Assembly (NCBI GenBank): GCA_963733885.1
Contig: CAVTES010000005.1
Span: 248,001 to 312,000 of the forward strand
Direction: 5' to 3'
DNA from: JACVRW01 sp963733885
Lineage (GTDB): Bacteria; Actinomycetota; Thermoleophilia; Solirubrobacterales; Thermoleophilaceae
Length of the DNA: 64,000 nucleotides
The translations under genes and the position numbers were made by a program. Under the pieces are notes generated by a model. That model searched no databases and was not told the DNA's origin. It was given only the letters and a program-made list of their open reading frames with translations. Below, piece after piece: positions 44,034 through 52,062 of this stretch. Each line of letters opens with the position of its first letter. Position 1 is the stretch's first letter.

Positions 44034-44047
44034 AGTCTAGCACTCCC

Positions 44048-44061
44048 CTTAGCACGCTAAG
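44048..44061. promoter_or_regulatory. Palindromic operator 2 (USP/MarR intergenic)
   Basis: CTTAGC-AC-GCTAAG, a perfect 14-bp palindrome, 14 bp upstream of the MarR-family start. The centres of the two sites are 29 bp apart, nearly three helical turns. Confidence 0.7.
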
Positions 44062-44075
44062 TTCGGAACAGGGTC

Positions 44076-44525
44076 GTGTCAAGTCACAACAACGAGCAGA
44101 GTCAGGTCGAGTTCGCGGCCGCGCTGGACGAGCTGTGGCGCGCGGTCCTGCGCGCAACCGGCCGCGGAGTGCCCGGCGGCGAGACCGAGCTGACCCTGTC
44201 CCAGTTCAACATGATGTCGGCGCTGGGCGAGGGGCGCTCGAAGGTGACCGAGGTGGCGGCCGCCGCAGACGTGGCGCCGCCCACCGCGACGCGGGCGCTC
44301 CGCGCGCTCGAGATCCGCGGCTTCGTGGAGCGCAGGCGTAACGCGGCGGGCGACGGACGCCACGTAACGGTTGTGCTCACGCCCGAGGGGAGCAAGGTGC
44401 TGGCCGAGAAGATGGAGTGGGTGAAGGCCCGCCAGCGGCAGATCTTCGACAGCCTGACGGAGGCCCAGCGCCGAACGGCCGCACAGACCCTGCGGGCAAT
44501 CGCGGACGACATCCACGAGCTGTGA
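44076..44525 (+). CDS. MarR-family transcriptional regulator
   Basis: 149 residues from GTG 44076. The winged helix-turn-helix is 'SKVTEVAAAADVAPPTATRA' followed by 'LEIRGFVERRRNAAGDGRHV', where the Asp-x-Arg of the wing is present. Probably binds the two palindromes upstream and represses itself and USP. It overlaps the VOC gene by GTGA. Confidence 0.92.
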   Translation: MSSHNNEQSQVEFAAALDELWRAVLRATGRGVPGGETELTLSQFNMMSALGEGRSKVTEVAAAADVAPPTATRALRALEIRGFVERRRNAAGDGRHVTVVLTPEGSKVLAEKMEWVKARQRQIFDSLTEAQRRTAAQTLRAIADDIHEL

Positions 44526-44959
44526 TCGTCGCGACTTACCCCATCGTCGTCACCGACAGGCTGCAAGAGTGCCTCGACTTCTACACGCGCTGGTTCGGGC
44601 TGGAGGTGGTCTTCGAGGCGAGCTGGATCGTGGTGCTGAGCAGCGACGGCGAGACGCCAACGGTGGCGTTCATGCACTCAGAGCACCCGTCCACGCCGCC
44701 GGAGCCGAGGCCCTTCGCCGGCGACGGGACCTTCCTGACGCTGCAGGTGCACGACGCTTCCGCCGAGTACGAGCGCGTTCGTGAGGCCGGCTTGGACTGC
44801 GCGCTTGACCTGACGGACGAACCATTGGGCCAGCGCCGCTTCGGCGCGATCGACCCGGCCGGAATGTGGGTCGACGTCGTGGAGCAGACGGAGCCAGTGG
44901 AGGGCTGGTGGAACCGCTACCTCCAGGCAAGCGACGGCCACGAAGGGCCGCTACCCTAG
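44522..44959 (+). CDS. Glyoxalase/VOC-superfamily protein
   Basis: 145 residues from GTG 44522, overlapping the MarR stop. One betaalphabetabetabeta pair: 'YPIVVTDRLQECLDFYTRWF', 'FLTLQVHDASAEYERVREAG' and 'AIDPAGMWVDVVEQ'. Small VOC proteins are metal-dependent lyases, thiol transferases or antibiotic-binding proteins. As it is co-transcribed with the MarR regulator, the regulator may respond to its substrate. Confidence 0.86.
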   Translation: MIVATYPIVVTDRLQECLDFYTRWFGLEVVFEASWIVVLSSDGETPTVAFMHSEHPSTPPEPRPFAGDGTFLTLQVHDASAEYERVREAGLDCALDLTDEPLGQRRFGAIDPAGMWVDVVEQTEPVEGWWNRYLQASDGHEGPLP

Positions 44960-44967
44960 TCCGTCGG

Positions 44968-45043
<76 letters not shown>

Positions 45044-45050
45044 TACACGA

Positions 45051-45074
45051 ATCCCTGTGCTGTAGGGGTTTTCC
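45051..45074 (+). terminator. Weak terminator-like hairpin after tRNA-Arg
   Basis: CCCT and AGGG form a short stem around seven bases, followed by a TTTT run. It is brought in by the island and may replace the original tRNA terminator, which now lies at 60840. Confidence 0.4.
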
Positions 45075-45098
45075 GGCTGGTGGCGAACGGCGCTGGGT

Positions 45099-45140
45099 GG
45101 CAACAGCGGGGGCAACGGGGCAACAGTGAGGCAAGTTGCC
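45099..45140. repeat. GGCAAC direct repeats before the integrase gene
   Basis: Four copies of GGCAA(C/G) at 45099, 45111, 45119 and 45130, the last forming the palindrome GGCAAGTTGCC that contains the TTG start. Their place between attL and the recombinase fits arm-type binding sites; this is inference. Confidence 0.4.
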
Positions 45141-46281
45141 CCTCGAGCGGACGGATGCGCCGGGCATCTACCGGCGCGGTTCGAAGTACGTGGTGGTCTA
45201 CCGCGTCGAGGGTCGTCAGCGCAAGCAGTACGCTGGCACGCTGGCCGAGGCTCGGGCGATCAAGCTCGAGCGCGAAGGCGAGGCGCGGGCGCTGCGCCGC
45301 GGCCCGACGCTGCACGGGTTCAGCCTCTCGTGGCTTGATCGCTACGCCGGCAGCGGGCATGACAGCGTGCGCGCCAACACGCGCCGCGAGTACCGTCGCC
45401 TGCTGGTCAATTTCGCGCTGACCTACTTTGACCGCGAGGTCCGGGTGCGCGATCTAGATCGCGCCGCTGTGCAGCAGTTCGTGGATTGGCTGACAACCCG
45501 CCCCGGTCGCGCCGGGCGGCTGTCTGACCGCTCGATCGCCAACGCGCTTACGCCGCTGCGCCTGGCGCTTGACGCAGCGGTCGCCGAAGGTTTGCTGAAT
45601 GCCAACCCGGCCGAGCAGGTCGTGCTACCGCGGCGGAGGGCGGGTCGCGCATGGTCGACACGCGAGCGGCGCTTTCTGACGCGGGCGGAGCTCATGCGCC
45701 TGCTCGACGAGGTACCGGCGAAGTGGCGGCCGCTGTTTGAGCTGCTCGCCGCGACCGGGTTGCGGATCTCTGAGGCGGTCGGGCTGCGCTGGAGCGACCT
45801 CGTCCTCGATGAGCGGGCGCCGCATCTGCAGGTGCGCCGCGCGATCGTCAAAGGCGCAACGGTGGCCCCCAAGTCTCGCCACGGCGCGCGGCTGATCCCG
45901 CTGACGCCCGAGCTCGCTGCCACGTTGGGCGCTCATCGGCCTCGCGATGCCGTCGACGATGCGTTCGTCTTTCCGGGTCGCGACGGCGGTGCGTCTGATC
46001 AGGGCAGCCTGCGCCGCCGCGTGCTCATCCCCGCCGCCGAGCGCGCGGGGCTGACCGGTGTCGGCTTTCACACGCTCCGTCACACATGCGCGTCGATGCT
46101 CATCGAGTCCGGTCTGAGCCCGCTGCGCCTGCAGCGCTGGATGGGCCACCACTCGCCCGCGTTCACCCTCGATACCTACGGGCACCTGATCGACGGCGAC
46201 CTCGGACCCGGCCTCGACCTCCGCAAGGAGCTGGCATCGGCCGAGCGAAAGTCGACCCCGCGCAACGTGAGGGGCAAATGA
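45136..46281 (+). CDS. int: Tyrosine recombinase (phage-type integrase)
   Basis: 381 residues. N-terminal arm-binding domain, then a SAM-like core-binding domain (about 70-160: 'ALTYFDREVRVRDLDRAAVQ'), then the catalytic domain with all residues: Arg in 'ATGLRISEAVGLRW', Lys in 'VAPKSRHGARLI', His-x-x-Arg in 'FHTLRHTCASML', His/Trp in 'LQRWMGHHSP' and Tyr in 'TLDTYGHL'. It starts at TTG 45136, since no ATG or GTG is in frame nearby. It catalyses site-specific integration and excision at the tRNA-Arg repeats. Confidence 0.94.
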   Translation: MPLERTDAPGIYRRGSKYVVVYRVEGRQRKQYAGTLAEARAIKLEREGEARALRRGPTLHGFSLSWLDRYAGSGHDSVRANTRREYRRLLVNFALTYFDREVRVRDLDRAAVQQFVDWLTTRPGRAGRLSDRSIANALTPLRLALDAAVAEGLLNANPAEQVVLPRRRAGRAWSTRERRFLTRAELMRLLDEVPAKWRPLFELLAATGLRISEAVGLRWSDLVLDERAPHLQVRRAIVKGATVAPKSRHGARLIPLTPELAATLGAHRPRDAVDDAFVFPGRDGGASDQGSLRRRVLIPAAERAGLTGVGFHTLRHTCASMLIESGLSPLRLQRWMGHHSPAFTLDTYGHLIDGDLGPGLDLRKELASAERKSTPRNVRGK

Positions 46282-46677
46282 TCCTAGTCCCGTCACGCCC
46301 GGTCGGCGTGGCAGGCTCGACACCTCGACCGCTTTCAGCCAACAGCGAGAGCGGCAACGGCCTAAGGGTCACGATCGGATGTCGTCTTTGCTGTAGCCCC
46401 GGCGCCTCCGCGGAGACGCCTCCTTTCATGGGAGAGCGGCACTCTGCGCGAGAGGCAGCGGCGGGTGTCGCAACCAGGCGATAGCGACCGCCGCCCGCGC
46501 TGAAACGCCTGCCCGTCGTCCTGTTCGACCATCTCCGGCCCGCCGGCGACGAGCGCTGCATCCGCGACGAAGCATGGTCTCTGTGCCACGGTGGCGAGCC
46601 CGACGCGCTTGCGCGTGGCCGCCGATGGGTTGGGCTCTCCCGATCGTCGGAACGCTGCCGGTCCTCGTCGATCGATC
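46282..46677. other. Non-coding gap in the island
   Basis: No gene recognised. Open frames on the minus strand here are Arg/Ser/Pro-rich without family features. Confidence 0.5.
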
Positions 46678-47565
46678 TCAGTTTTCTTCGGGCGCAAGCG
46701 CAGTGATGGCGTCCACCTCGTCTGGCGTCAGTGAAATGTGAGCGGCGGCGAGGTTCTCCTTGAGGTGCTGGACGCTGGTGGTGCCGGGGATGGGCAGCGC
46801 CTGCTCGGTGCGGTGCAGCTGCCAAGCGAGAGCGATCTGCTGAGGAGTGGCGTCGTACTTCTCGGCGATCGGGTCGATCACGGCATGGAACGGCCGGCCC
46901 TCGTCGCCTCCGGGGATGGCGCCCGGGTGCCAGGGGGAGAAGACGATGCCGGTCTCCTGGGCGACCTGTCGCACGGCGGCGCCGAGGCGCACGGCGACGT
47001 TGTAGTGGACGGTGACGGCGGCGATGTCCGTGATCGCTAGGGCGGTGCGGAGCTGGTCGGCGCTGACGTTGGAGAGGCCGATGTGGCGGATGAGGCCGTC
47101 CTGGCGCATCGCCGCGAGCGTCTCGATGATCTCCTCGAATGGAGCGTCGGTCATCGTCGGCGTGTGCAGGTAGTAGAGGTCGATGTGGTCCAGGCCGAGC
47201 CGGCGCGCGCTCATGTTCGCCGCCTGCCGCAGGTAGTGCCTGTTCCCGACGGCCCCCATGTCGGCGTATTCGGGGCCGCTGCGGACGAACCCGCCCTTGG
47301 TGGCGATCACGAGGTTGTCCGGGTACGGGTGCAAGGCCTCGCGGATGAGCTGCTCGTTGGAGTGAGGGCCGTAGACGTCCGCTGTGTCGATGTACGTCAC
47401 GCCGGCGGCCACGACCTCGCGCAACAGCGCAACACCTTTGTCGTGGTCGGGGTATTCGCCCCAGACCTTCGGCCCGGTCAGCTGCATCGCCCCGTAACCG
47501 ATGCGCCCAACGGTCAGGTCGCCGCCGATCGTGACGGTTTCGTCGACGTGCGTGACTCCGCTCAT
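46678..47565 (-). CDS. Aldo/keto reductase
   Basis: 295 residues from ATG 47565, with GGAGG ten bases upstream. The catalytic tetrad can be placed: Asp in 'TYIDTADVYGPHSNEQLI', Tyr in the same stretch, Lys in 'NLVIATKGGF' and His in 'DLYYLHTP'. NADPH contacts are in 'FSPWHPGAIPGG' and 'ALPIPGTTSVQHLKENLAAA'. Similar to the Tas/YajO-like group that reduces aldehydes and ketones. The substrate is unknown. Confidence 0.93.
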   Translation of the reverse strand: MSGVTHVDETVTIGGDLTVGRIGYGAMQLTGPKVWGEYPDHDKGVALLREVVAAGVTYIDTADVYGPHSNEQLIREALHPYPDNLVIATKGGFVRSGPEYADMGAVGNRHYLRQAANMSARRLGLDHIDLYYLHTPTMTDAPFEEIIETLAAMRQDGLIRHIGLSNVSADQLRTALAITDIAAVTVHYNVAVRLGAAVRQVAQETGIVFSPWHPGAIPGGDEGRPFHAVIDPIAEKYDATPQQIALAWQLHRTEQALPIPGTTSVQHLKENLAAAHISLTPDEVDAITALAPEEN

Positions 47566-47692
47566 TACGCGGCCACCTCCTGGAAATCCGTCCTCTCGCT
47601 GAGGAAGGCCCCGTTCCGGTCCTCGCGCGAGGCAGTAGCGCCGACTCAGCTTCGGCGAGGCCCCCGGATCGGGACCTCGCCCGCTCGGTCGG

Positions 47693-48652
47693 TTAGGCCA
47701 ACGCGCGCCTGATGTACTCGATCGCCTGAGCGATTGCGGCGCCGGCGGCGTTCGTGCCACGCAACGGGTTGAGCATCACGAAGTCGTGGATGATGCCCTC
47801 GTAGCGCGTCGCGGTGACGTCGACGCCGGCCGCGCGCAACTTGCTGGCGTATGCCTCGCCCTCGTCACGAAGCACGTCCGCCTCGCCGGTGATCACCAGC
47901 GCCTTCGGGAGCCCCGCGAGATCGTTCGTCGTCGCGCGGAGCGGCGAGGCCGTAATCTCGGCGCGCTCGTCCTCGTCCGTCGTGTACTGGTCCCAGAACC
48001 ACTCCATCATGTCTCGCCGGAGGAAATATCCCTCGGCGAACTCGTGGTAGGAGCCGGTCTCGAAGCTCGCGTCGGTGACCGGGTAGAACAGCACCTGGGC
48101 CCTGAGGTTTGGCCCGGAGCGCTGCTTGGCCATCAGCGTCAACGCCGCAGTCATGTTGCCACCGACCGAGTCGCCCGCGACAGCGACCCGCGCGCCGTCG
48201 AGATCCTGCTCGGCGCCGTGCTGTGCGACCCACTCGAGCACCGAGTAGATCTCCTCGATCGCGGTCGGGTAACGCGCCTCCGGCGAGGGGCTGTAATTGG
48301 GGAATACGACCGCGGCGCCGGTCCCGACGGCGAGCTCGCGAACCAGGCGGTCGTGGGTGTGGCTGTTCCCGACCACCCAGCCGCCACCGTGCGCATAGAG
48401 AATCACCGGCAGCTGGCCCTGGGCACCCTTGGGACGTAGGATCCGGATCGACACCGCACCCGACGGGCCACCGGGGATGGTGGTGTCCTCGATCTCGACA
48501 TCGGGCTTTTCGACCTCCCCGGATTGCACCTCGTCGACGGTCTTTCGGCCCTCGACGGGCCCGAGGTCGAACAGGTACGGGGGATCGGCGGTCGCGGCTG
48601 CGAACTCCTGAGCTGCGGATTCGAGCACGACTGTGGTGGTTGAGGACGTCAT
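47693..48652 (-). CDS. Alpha/beta hydrolase, hormone-sensitive-lipase family
   Basis: 319 residues from ATG 48652. The HSL family oxyanion motif 'YAHGGGWVVGN', nucleophile elbow 'VAGDSVGGNMTAALT' (Ser), acid in 'ITGEADVLRDEGE' (Asp) and His in 'GIIHDFVMLNP' give a full catalytic triad. It should hydrolyse esters of small acids. GGAG precedes the ATG, which overlaps the end of the long MMPL reading frame by 4 bp. Confidence 0.92.
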   Translation of the reverse strand: MTSSTTTVVLESAAQEFAAATADPPYLFDLGPVEGRKTVDEVQSGEVEKPDVEIEDTTIPGGPSGAVSIRILRPKGAQGQLPVILYAHGGGWVVGNSHTHDRLVRELAVGTGAAVVFPNYSPSPEARYPTAIEEIYSVLEWVAQHGAEQDLDGARVAVAGDSVGGNMTAALTLMAKQRSGPNLRAQVLFYPVTDASFETGSYHEFAEGYFLRRDMMEWFWDQYTTDEDERAEITASPLRATTNDLAGLPKALVITGEADVLRDEGEAYASKLRAAGVDVTATRYEGIIHDFVMLNPLRGTNAAGAAIAQAIEYIRRALA

Positions 48653-51105
48653 TGGATTCTCCTTTTGGTTTGTTTCCTCTTGCAGGTGAGGGAACTGAGG
48701 CGGCTGCGGCCTAGTAGCCATAGCCGCCATTGCTGCCCGAGCTCGTCGCCTGGACGGCGACCTGATTGCCAGCCGGAGACACGGTGAACCAGGCCGCTCC
48801 GAATGCCTTCAGGCCCTGACCAGTCGCGTCTCCCGGATTCTGGTCGGCCGCGTAGAGGTAGAGCGGGAGGCCGTTGTAGGTCACCTGTGGCTTTCCGTCG
48901 GACCGAGGCGTGGTTCCAATCTCCGAGGCATTCGCCCCGCCGGGCGGGCTCGCGTTCGAGAGCTGCGCCTTCGATGTCGAGGTTGGGGATCAAGCGGTTG
49001 AGCCAGCGCGGGAGCCACCAGGCGCGCGCGCCGAGCAGGGTCATGAGCGCCGGGATCAGCGTCATTCGGATCAGGAACGCGTCGATAAGGATGCCGACGG
49101 CGAAGGCGAGCCCGATGGACTTGATGATCGGGTCGTCGGGGAGGATGAAGCCGGCGAAGACGCTGATCATGATCAGGGCGGCGGCGGTGATGACGCGGGC
49201 GGAGTGGCGGAAGCCGTCGCGGACGGCGTCGCGCGCGCTGGCGCCGTGCGAGATCGCTTCGTACATGCGGGAGACGAGGAAGACCTGGTAGTCCATGGCG
49301 AGGCCGAAGATCACGCCGATGATCAGGACGGGGAGCAGGCTGATCAGCGGCCCGGTCTGTGAGACGCCGAACAGGCCGGCGAGGACGCCCTTCTGGAAGA
49401 CGAGGACGACGGCGCCGAAGGAGGCGACGATCGTCAGGAGGAAGCCGGCGATCGCGGTCAGCGGGACCAGGATCGAGCGGAACGCGATCGTCAGCAACAG
49501 GAGCGCGAGGCCGACGACGACGGCGAGGTACGGGATGAGGCTGTCGCCCATGCGCTGAGACACGTCGATGTTGGTGGCGGTCTGGCCGGTGACGAGTACC
49601 CGGGCGCCCGTCGCGGCCTCGAGCTTCCCGGCGTCCTGTCGAATCGCGGTCACGAGATCCTCGGTGTCGGTCGAGGAGGGGCCGCCGGAGGGCGTGATCG
49701 TGATGAGCGCGAGGTCCTTCCCGGGGATGACCTGGGCCGGCGAGACGGTCGCGACGTGTGGCATCGCGGTGAGCGCCTTAGCGGTCGCGTCGGCGGCGGT
49801 TTGCGGATTGCCGGCGTTCTCGATCTCGGCGGCGATCGTGAGCTGGCCGTTGACGCCGACGCCGAAGCCGTCGGAGACGAGGTCGTAGGCCTGGCGGGCC
49901 GTCGTGTCGGGGTTGGCAGTGCCGTCATTGGGCAGGCCGAGGCGGACGTCGAGTGCCGGGATGGCGAGGGCGAGGAGGGTCAGGACGACCGCGCCGGAGG
50001 CGATCACCGGGCGGCGCATGACGACGGCGATCCAGCGAGCGCCCATGGTCATGGCACCCTTCGCAGACCCGTCGGGGAGGGCGGCGCTGAAGCTCTTGCC
50101 GCGCAGGATGCGCGAGCCGGCGAAGGCGAGCAGAGCGGGGACCAGCGTGAGGCTCAGCGCGACGGCGATGGCGATCGTGCCGGCCGCCGCGATGCCCATC
50201 TGTGCCAGGAGCGGCACGCCGGTGACGGTCAGCGCGACGAGCGCGATGATGACCGTCGAGCCGGCGAAGACGACCGCGCTGCCGGCGGTTCCGGTGGCGA
50301 GTGCGATCGAGTCCTCGATCTTCGTGCCGTCGCGCATCTGCGTGCGGTGGCGGGAGAGGATGAACAGCGCGTAGTCGATGCCAACGGCGAGCCCGAGCAT
50401 CGCTGCCAGCGCCACCACGGTCGAGGTCAGCTCGGTCATCCCGCTCGCGATCTGGATGCCGAGCGCGCCGACGCCGACGCCGATGAGCGCCGTCAGCAGC
50501 GGCAGACCGGCCGCCATGAGCGACCCGAAGGTGATCGTGAGCACGAGCACGGCGACGAGCACGCCGAGCACCTCGCCGATCGGGGGATCGCTCTCCACCG
50601 CCGCGGCGGAGCCTCCGTATTGGACCTGCAGCCCGGCGTTCGCCGCCGAGCGGGTCGCGGCCTCGATGGCGTCGGTCTGGGACGCGCTGACGTCGGCCTG
50701 CTTGATCGTGAACTGCAGGTCCGTGTACGCGATGCGTCCGTCTTTGGAGACGGCAGCGGTCTTGAACGGATCAGAGGCCGACGCGACATCGGGGACGCCG
50801 GCAAGCTGCTTGACGGCCTGCGCGACCGCGGCCTTGCCTTCCCCGGAGTTCAGCGACTGACCGCTCGGGGCGGCGAAGACGACCCGGCCGGTCGCGGCGT
50901 CCGCGTTGGCGTTCGGAACGGCGCGCTGGATGAGCTCGATGGCCTTCTGCGACTCGGTGCCCGGGACCTTGAATTCGTCCGAGAACGTCCCCTTGAACGC
51001 TCCGGCCAGGCCCCCCAGCACGACGAGGGCGAGTATCCATCCGCCCAATACGAGGCGTCGACGACGTACCGCGAAGTATCCGAGACGTTGCAGCAGGCGG
51101 GCCAT
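48649..51105 (-). CDS. MMPL-family (RND) exporter; C-terminal ~100 residues of the frame not homologous
   Basis: An 818-residue reading frame. Residues 1-715 are a standard MMPL protein: 'GYFAVRRRRLVLGGWILAL' (TM1), an extracytoplasmic loop, TMs 2-6 with 'LGLAVGIDYALFILSRHRTQ' and, in the second half, 'IFGLAMDYQVFLVSRMYEAI' and 'PALMTLLGARAWWLPRWLNR'. The proton-relay Asp-Tyr pairs are present in both halves ('GIDYALF', 'AMDYQVF'). After 'NLDIEGAALEREP' (about 48960) the frame runs antisense-like through a fragment of another gene and ends at 48649. The true end may be near 48950. Two tandem palindromes upstream point to control by the adjacent TetR. Confidence 0.9.
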   Translation of the reverse strand: MARLLQRLGYFAVRRRRLVLGGWILALVVLGGLAGAFKGTFSDEFKVPGTESQKAIELIQRAVPNANADAATGRVVFAAPSGQSLNSGEGKAAVAQAVKQLAGVPDVASASDPFKTAAVSKDGRIAYTDLQFTIKQADVSASQTDAIEAATRSAANAGLQVQYGGSAAAVESDPPIGEVLGVLVAVLVLTITFGSLMAAGLPLLTALIGVGVGALGIQIASGMTELTSTVVALAAMLGLAVGIDYALFILSRHRTQMRDGTKIEDSIALATGTAGSAVVFAGSTVIIALVALTVTGVPLLAQMGIAAAGTIAIAVALSLTLVPALLAFAGSRILRGKSFSAALPDGSAKGAMTMGARWIAVVMRRPVIASGAVVLTLLALAIPALDVRLGLPNDGTANPDTTARQAYDLVSDGFGVGVNGQLTIAAEIENAGNPQTAADATAKALTAMPHVATVSPAQVIPGKDLALITITPSGGPSSTDTEDLVTAIRQDAGKLEAATGARVLVTGQTATNIDVSQRMGDSLIPYLAVVVGLALLLLTIAFRSILVPLTAIAGFLLTIVASFGAVVLVFQKGVLAGLFGVSQTGPLISLLPVLIIGVIFGLAMDYQVFLVSRMYEAISHGASARDAVRDGFRHSARVITAAALIMISVFAGFILPDDPIIKSIGLAFAVGILIDAFLIRMTLIPALMTLLGARAWWLPRWLNRLIPNLDIEGAALEREPARRGECLGDWNHASVRRKATGDLQRPPALPLRGRPESGRRDWSGPEGIRSGLVHRVSGWQSGRRPGDELGQQWRLWLLGRSRLSSLTCKRKQTKRRIQ
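48711..48960 (-). pseudogene. C-terminal fragment of a COG4315-type secreted lipoprotein
   Basis: In a different frame from the MMPL end, about 80 codons read 'NASEIGTTPRSDGKPQVTYN', 'GLPLYLYAADQNPGDATGQG' and 'AFGAAWFTVSPAGNQV', ending in a Gly/Ser/Tyr tail at TAG 48713-48711. This is the second repeat of the small secreted lipoproteins with Y-x-Y/F-x-x-D repeats. The signal peptide and first repeat are missing, as if a deletion joined it to the MMPL gene. Confidence 0.6.
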
Positions 51106-51165
51106 TTGGGGGGAGCTCCGAGAGTCGAGATCGAGAACGACGCGAGATCGACTCTACCACAGAAT

Positions 51166-51201
51166 CGGACGAGTCTCGTCCGATCGGACGCGAGACGTCC
51201 G
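51166..51201. promoter_or_regulatory. Two tandem CGGACG-N5-CGTCCG operators upstream of the MMPL gene
   Basis: Perfect 6-5-6 palindromes at 51166-51182 and 51185-51201, starting 19 bp apart. They lie in the 101-bp gap between the end of the TetR gene and the MMPL start. The same motif recurs upstream of the TetR gene. Confidence 0.8.
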
Positions 51202-51206
51202 TATCG

Positions 51207-51851
51207 CTAGCGCGTGGTGCGGAGCGTGTCGAGCGGCGGCCGCCCCGGCAGCGGCGAGGCGCCGGGAGCCCGCAGGCCGTCGAGCAGCACCGCGACGGTG
51301 CGCCGCCACTGCTCCGGGCGCGCACGCACGCCGACGCACTCCTCGGCCGCGACCTGGGAGCGCGACAGCAACATGATGTCGCGCCAGGAGACGTCCGCAC
51401 GCAGCGCTCCCGCCTTCTGCGCGCGCTCGGTGATCCGCTTCATCGCGCGGCGCTGCTTTACGAGTCGCTCCTGGAGCGGGCCGTCGGCGGGCTCGTGCGC
51501 CCCGGCCAGCTCGGCCAATCCGCGGCTCTCGAGCTGCGCCTCTCCGAGCGCGGTCAGAAACGTCGCGAAGCCCCGCCAGGGATCGTCATCGGCCAGCGCG
51601 CGGTCGGCCGTCTCGAGCAGCTCGTCGACCACGCTCACCAGCACGCCCTCGATCAGCGCCTCCTTGGTCCCGAAGCGCCGGTACAGCGTGCCGACGCCGA
51701 GCCCCGCGTGCGTGGCGATGTCCAGCGCCGAGACCTCGAGACCCTTCTCGGCGATCGCATCCGTCGCCGCCTCGATCAGGCGCCGGCGATTGCGTTGGGA
51801 ATCGATGCGCTCCGTCGGCGCCGTGCCGGTCGCTTCGCGGGCAGTGGTCAT
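51207..51851 (-). CDS. TetR-family regulator of the MMPL exporter
   Basis: 214 residues from ATG 51851. The helix-turn-helix is 'VSALDIATHAGLGVGTLYRR' and the N-terminal helix has 'RLIEAATDAIAEKGLEVSAL'. The ligand-binding domain resembles that of the AcrR-like multidrug sensors. Its own promoter region and the following MMPL promoter both hold copies of CGGACG-N5-CGTCCG, so it most likely represses itself and the exporter until a substrate binds. A reading back to 51983 would cover the operators and is not chosen. Confidence 0.92.
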   Translation of the reverse strand: MTTAREATGTAPTERIDSQRNRRRLIEAATDAIAEKGLEVSALDIATHAGLGVGTLYRRFGTKEALIEGVLVSVVDELLETADRALADDDPWRGFATFLTALGEAQLESRGLAELAGAHEPADGPLQERLVKQRRAMKRITERAQKAGALRADVSWRDIMLLSRSQVAAEECVGVRARPEQWRRTVAVLLDGLRAPGASPLPGRPPLDTLRTTR

Positions 51852-51871
51852 GACGCCGATACTAGCCTCGC

Positions 51872-51926
51872 CGGACGATCCGCGTCCGATAGACAACCGC
51901 TCGTCCGAACGGACGACATCCGTCCG
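51872..51926. promoter_or_regulatory. Operators upstream of the TetR gene, 19-bp spacing
   Basis: Perfect CGGACG-N5-CGTCCG at 51872-51888 and 51910-51926. Exactly half-way, at 51891-51907, is a half site (right arm CGTCCG intact, left arm degenerate). The three units repeat every 19 bp, as at the MMPL promoter. Confidence 0.8.
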
Positions 51927-52062
51927 CTTCTGTGCTACCGTCACGCAAGACCCAGATCGCGACGGCGAAGGACTGGAGGCCAACTCCGAATGACCTCATT
52001 CGACGACTACGCCGATCCTCGTCCCGAGCGGAAGCCGGGACGTCACTGTGCCTGTGGGACTC

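Noticed and set aside
46163..46825. A 220-codon minus-strand frame across the end of the integrase and the following gap
   Set aside because: Arg/Ser/Pro-rich composition, no family features and overlap with the intact integrase; it looks like a high-GC shadow frame.
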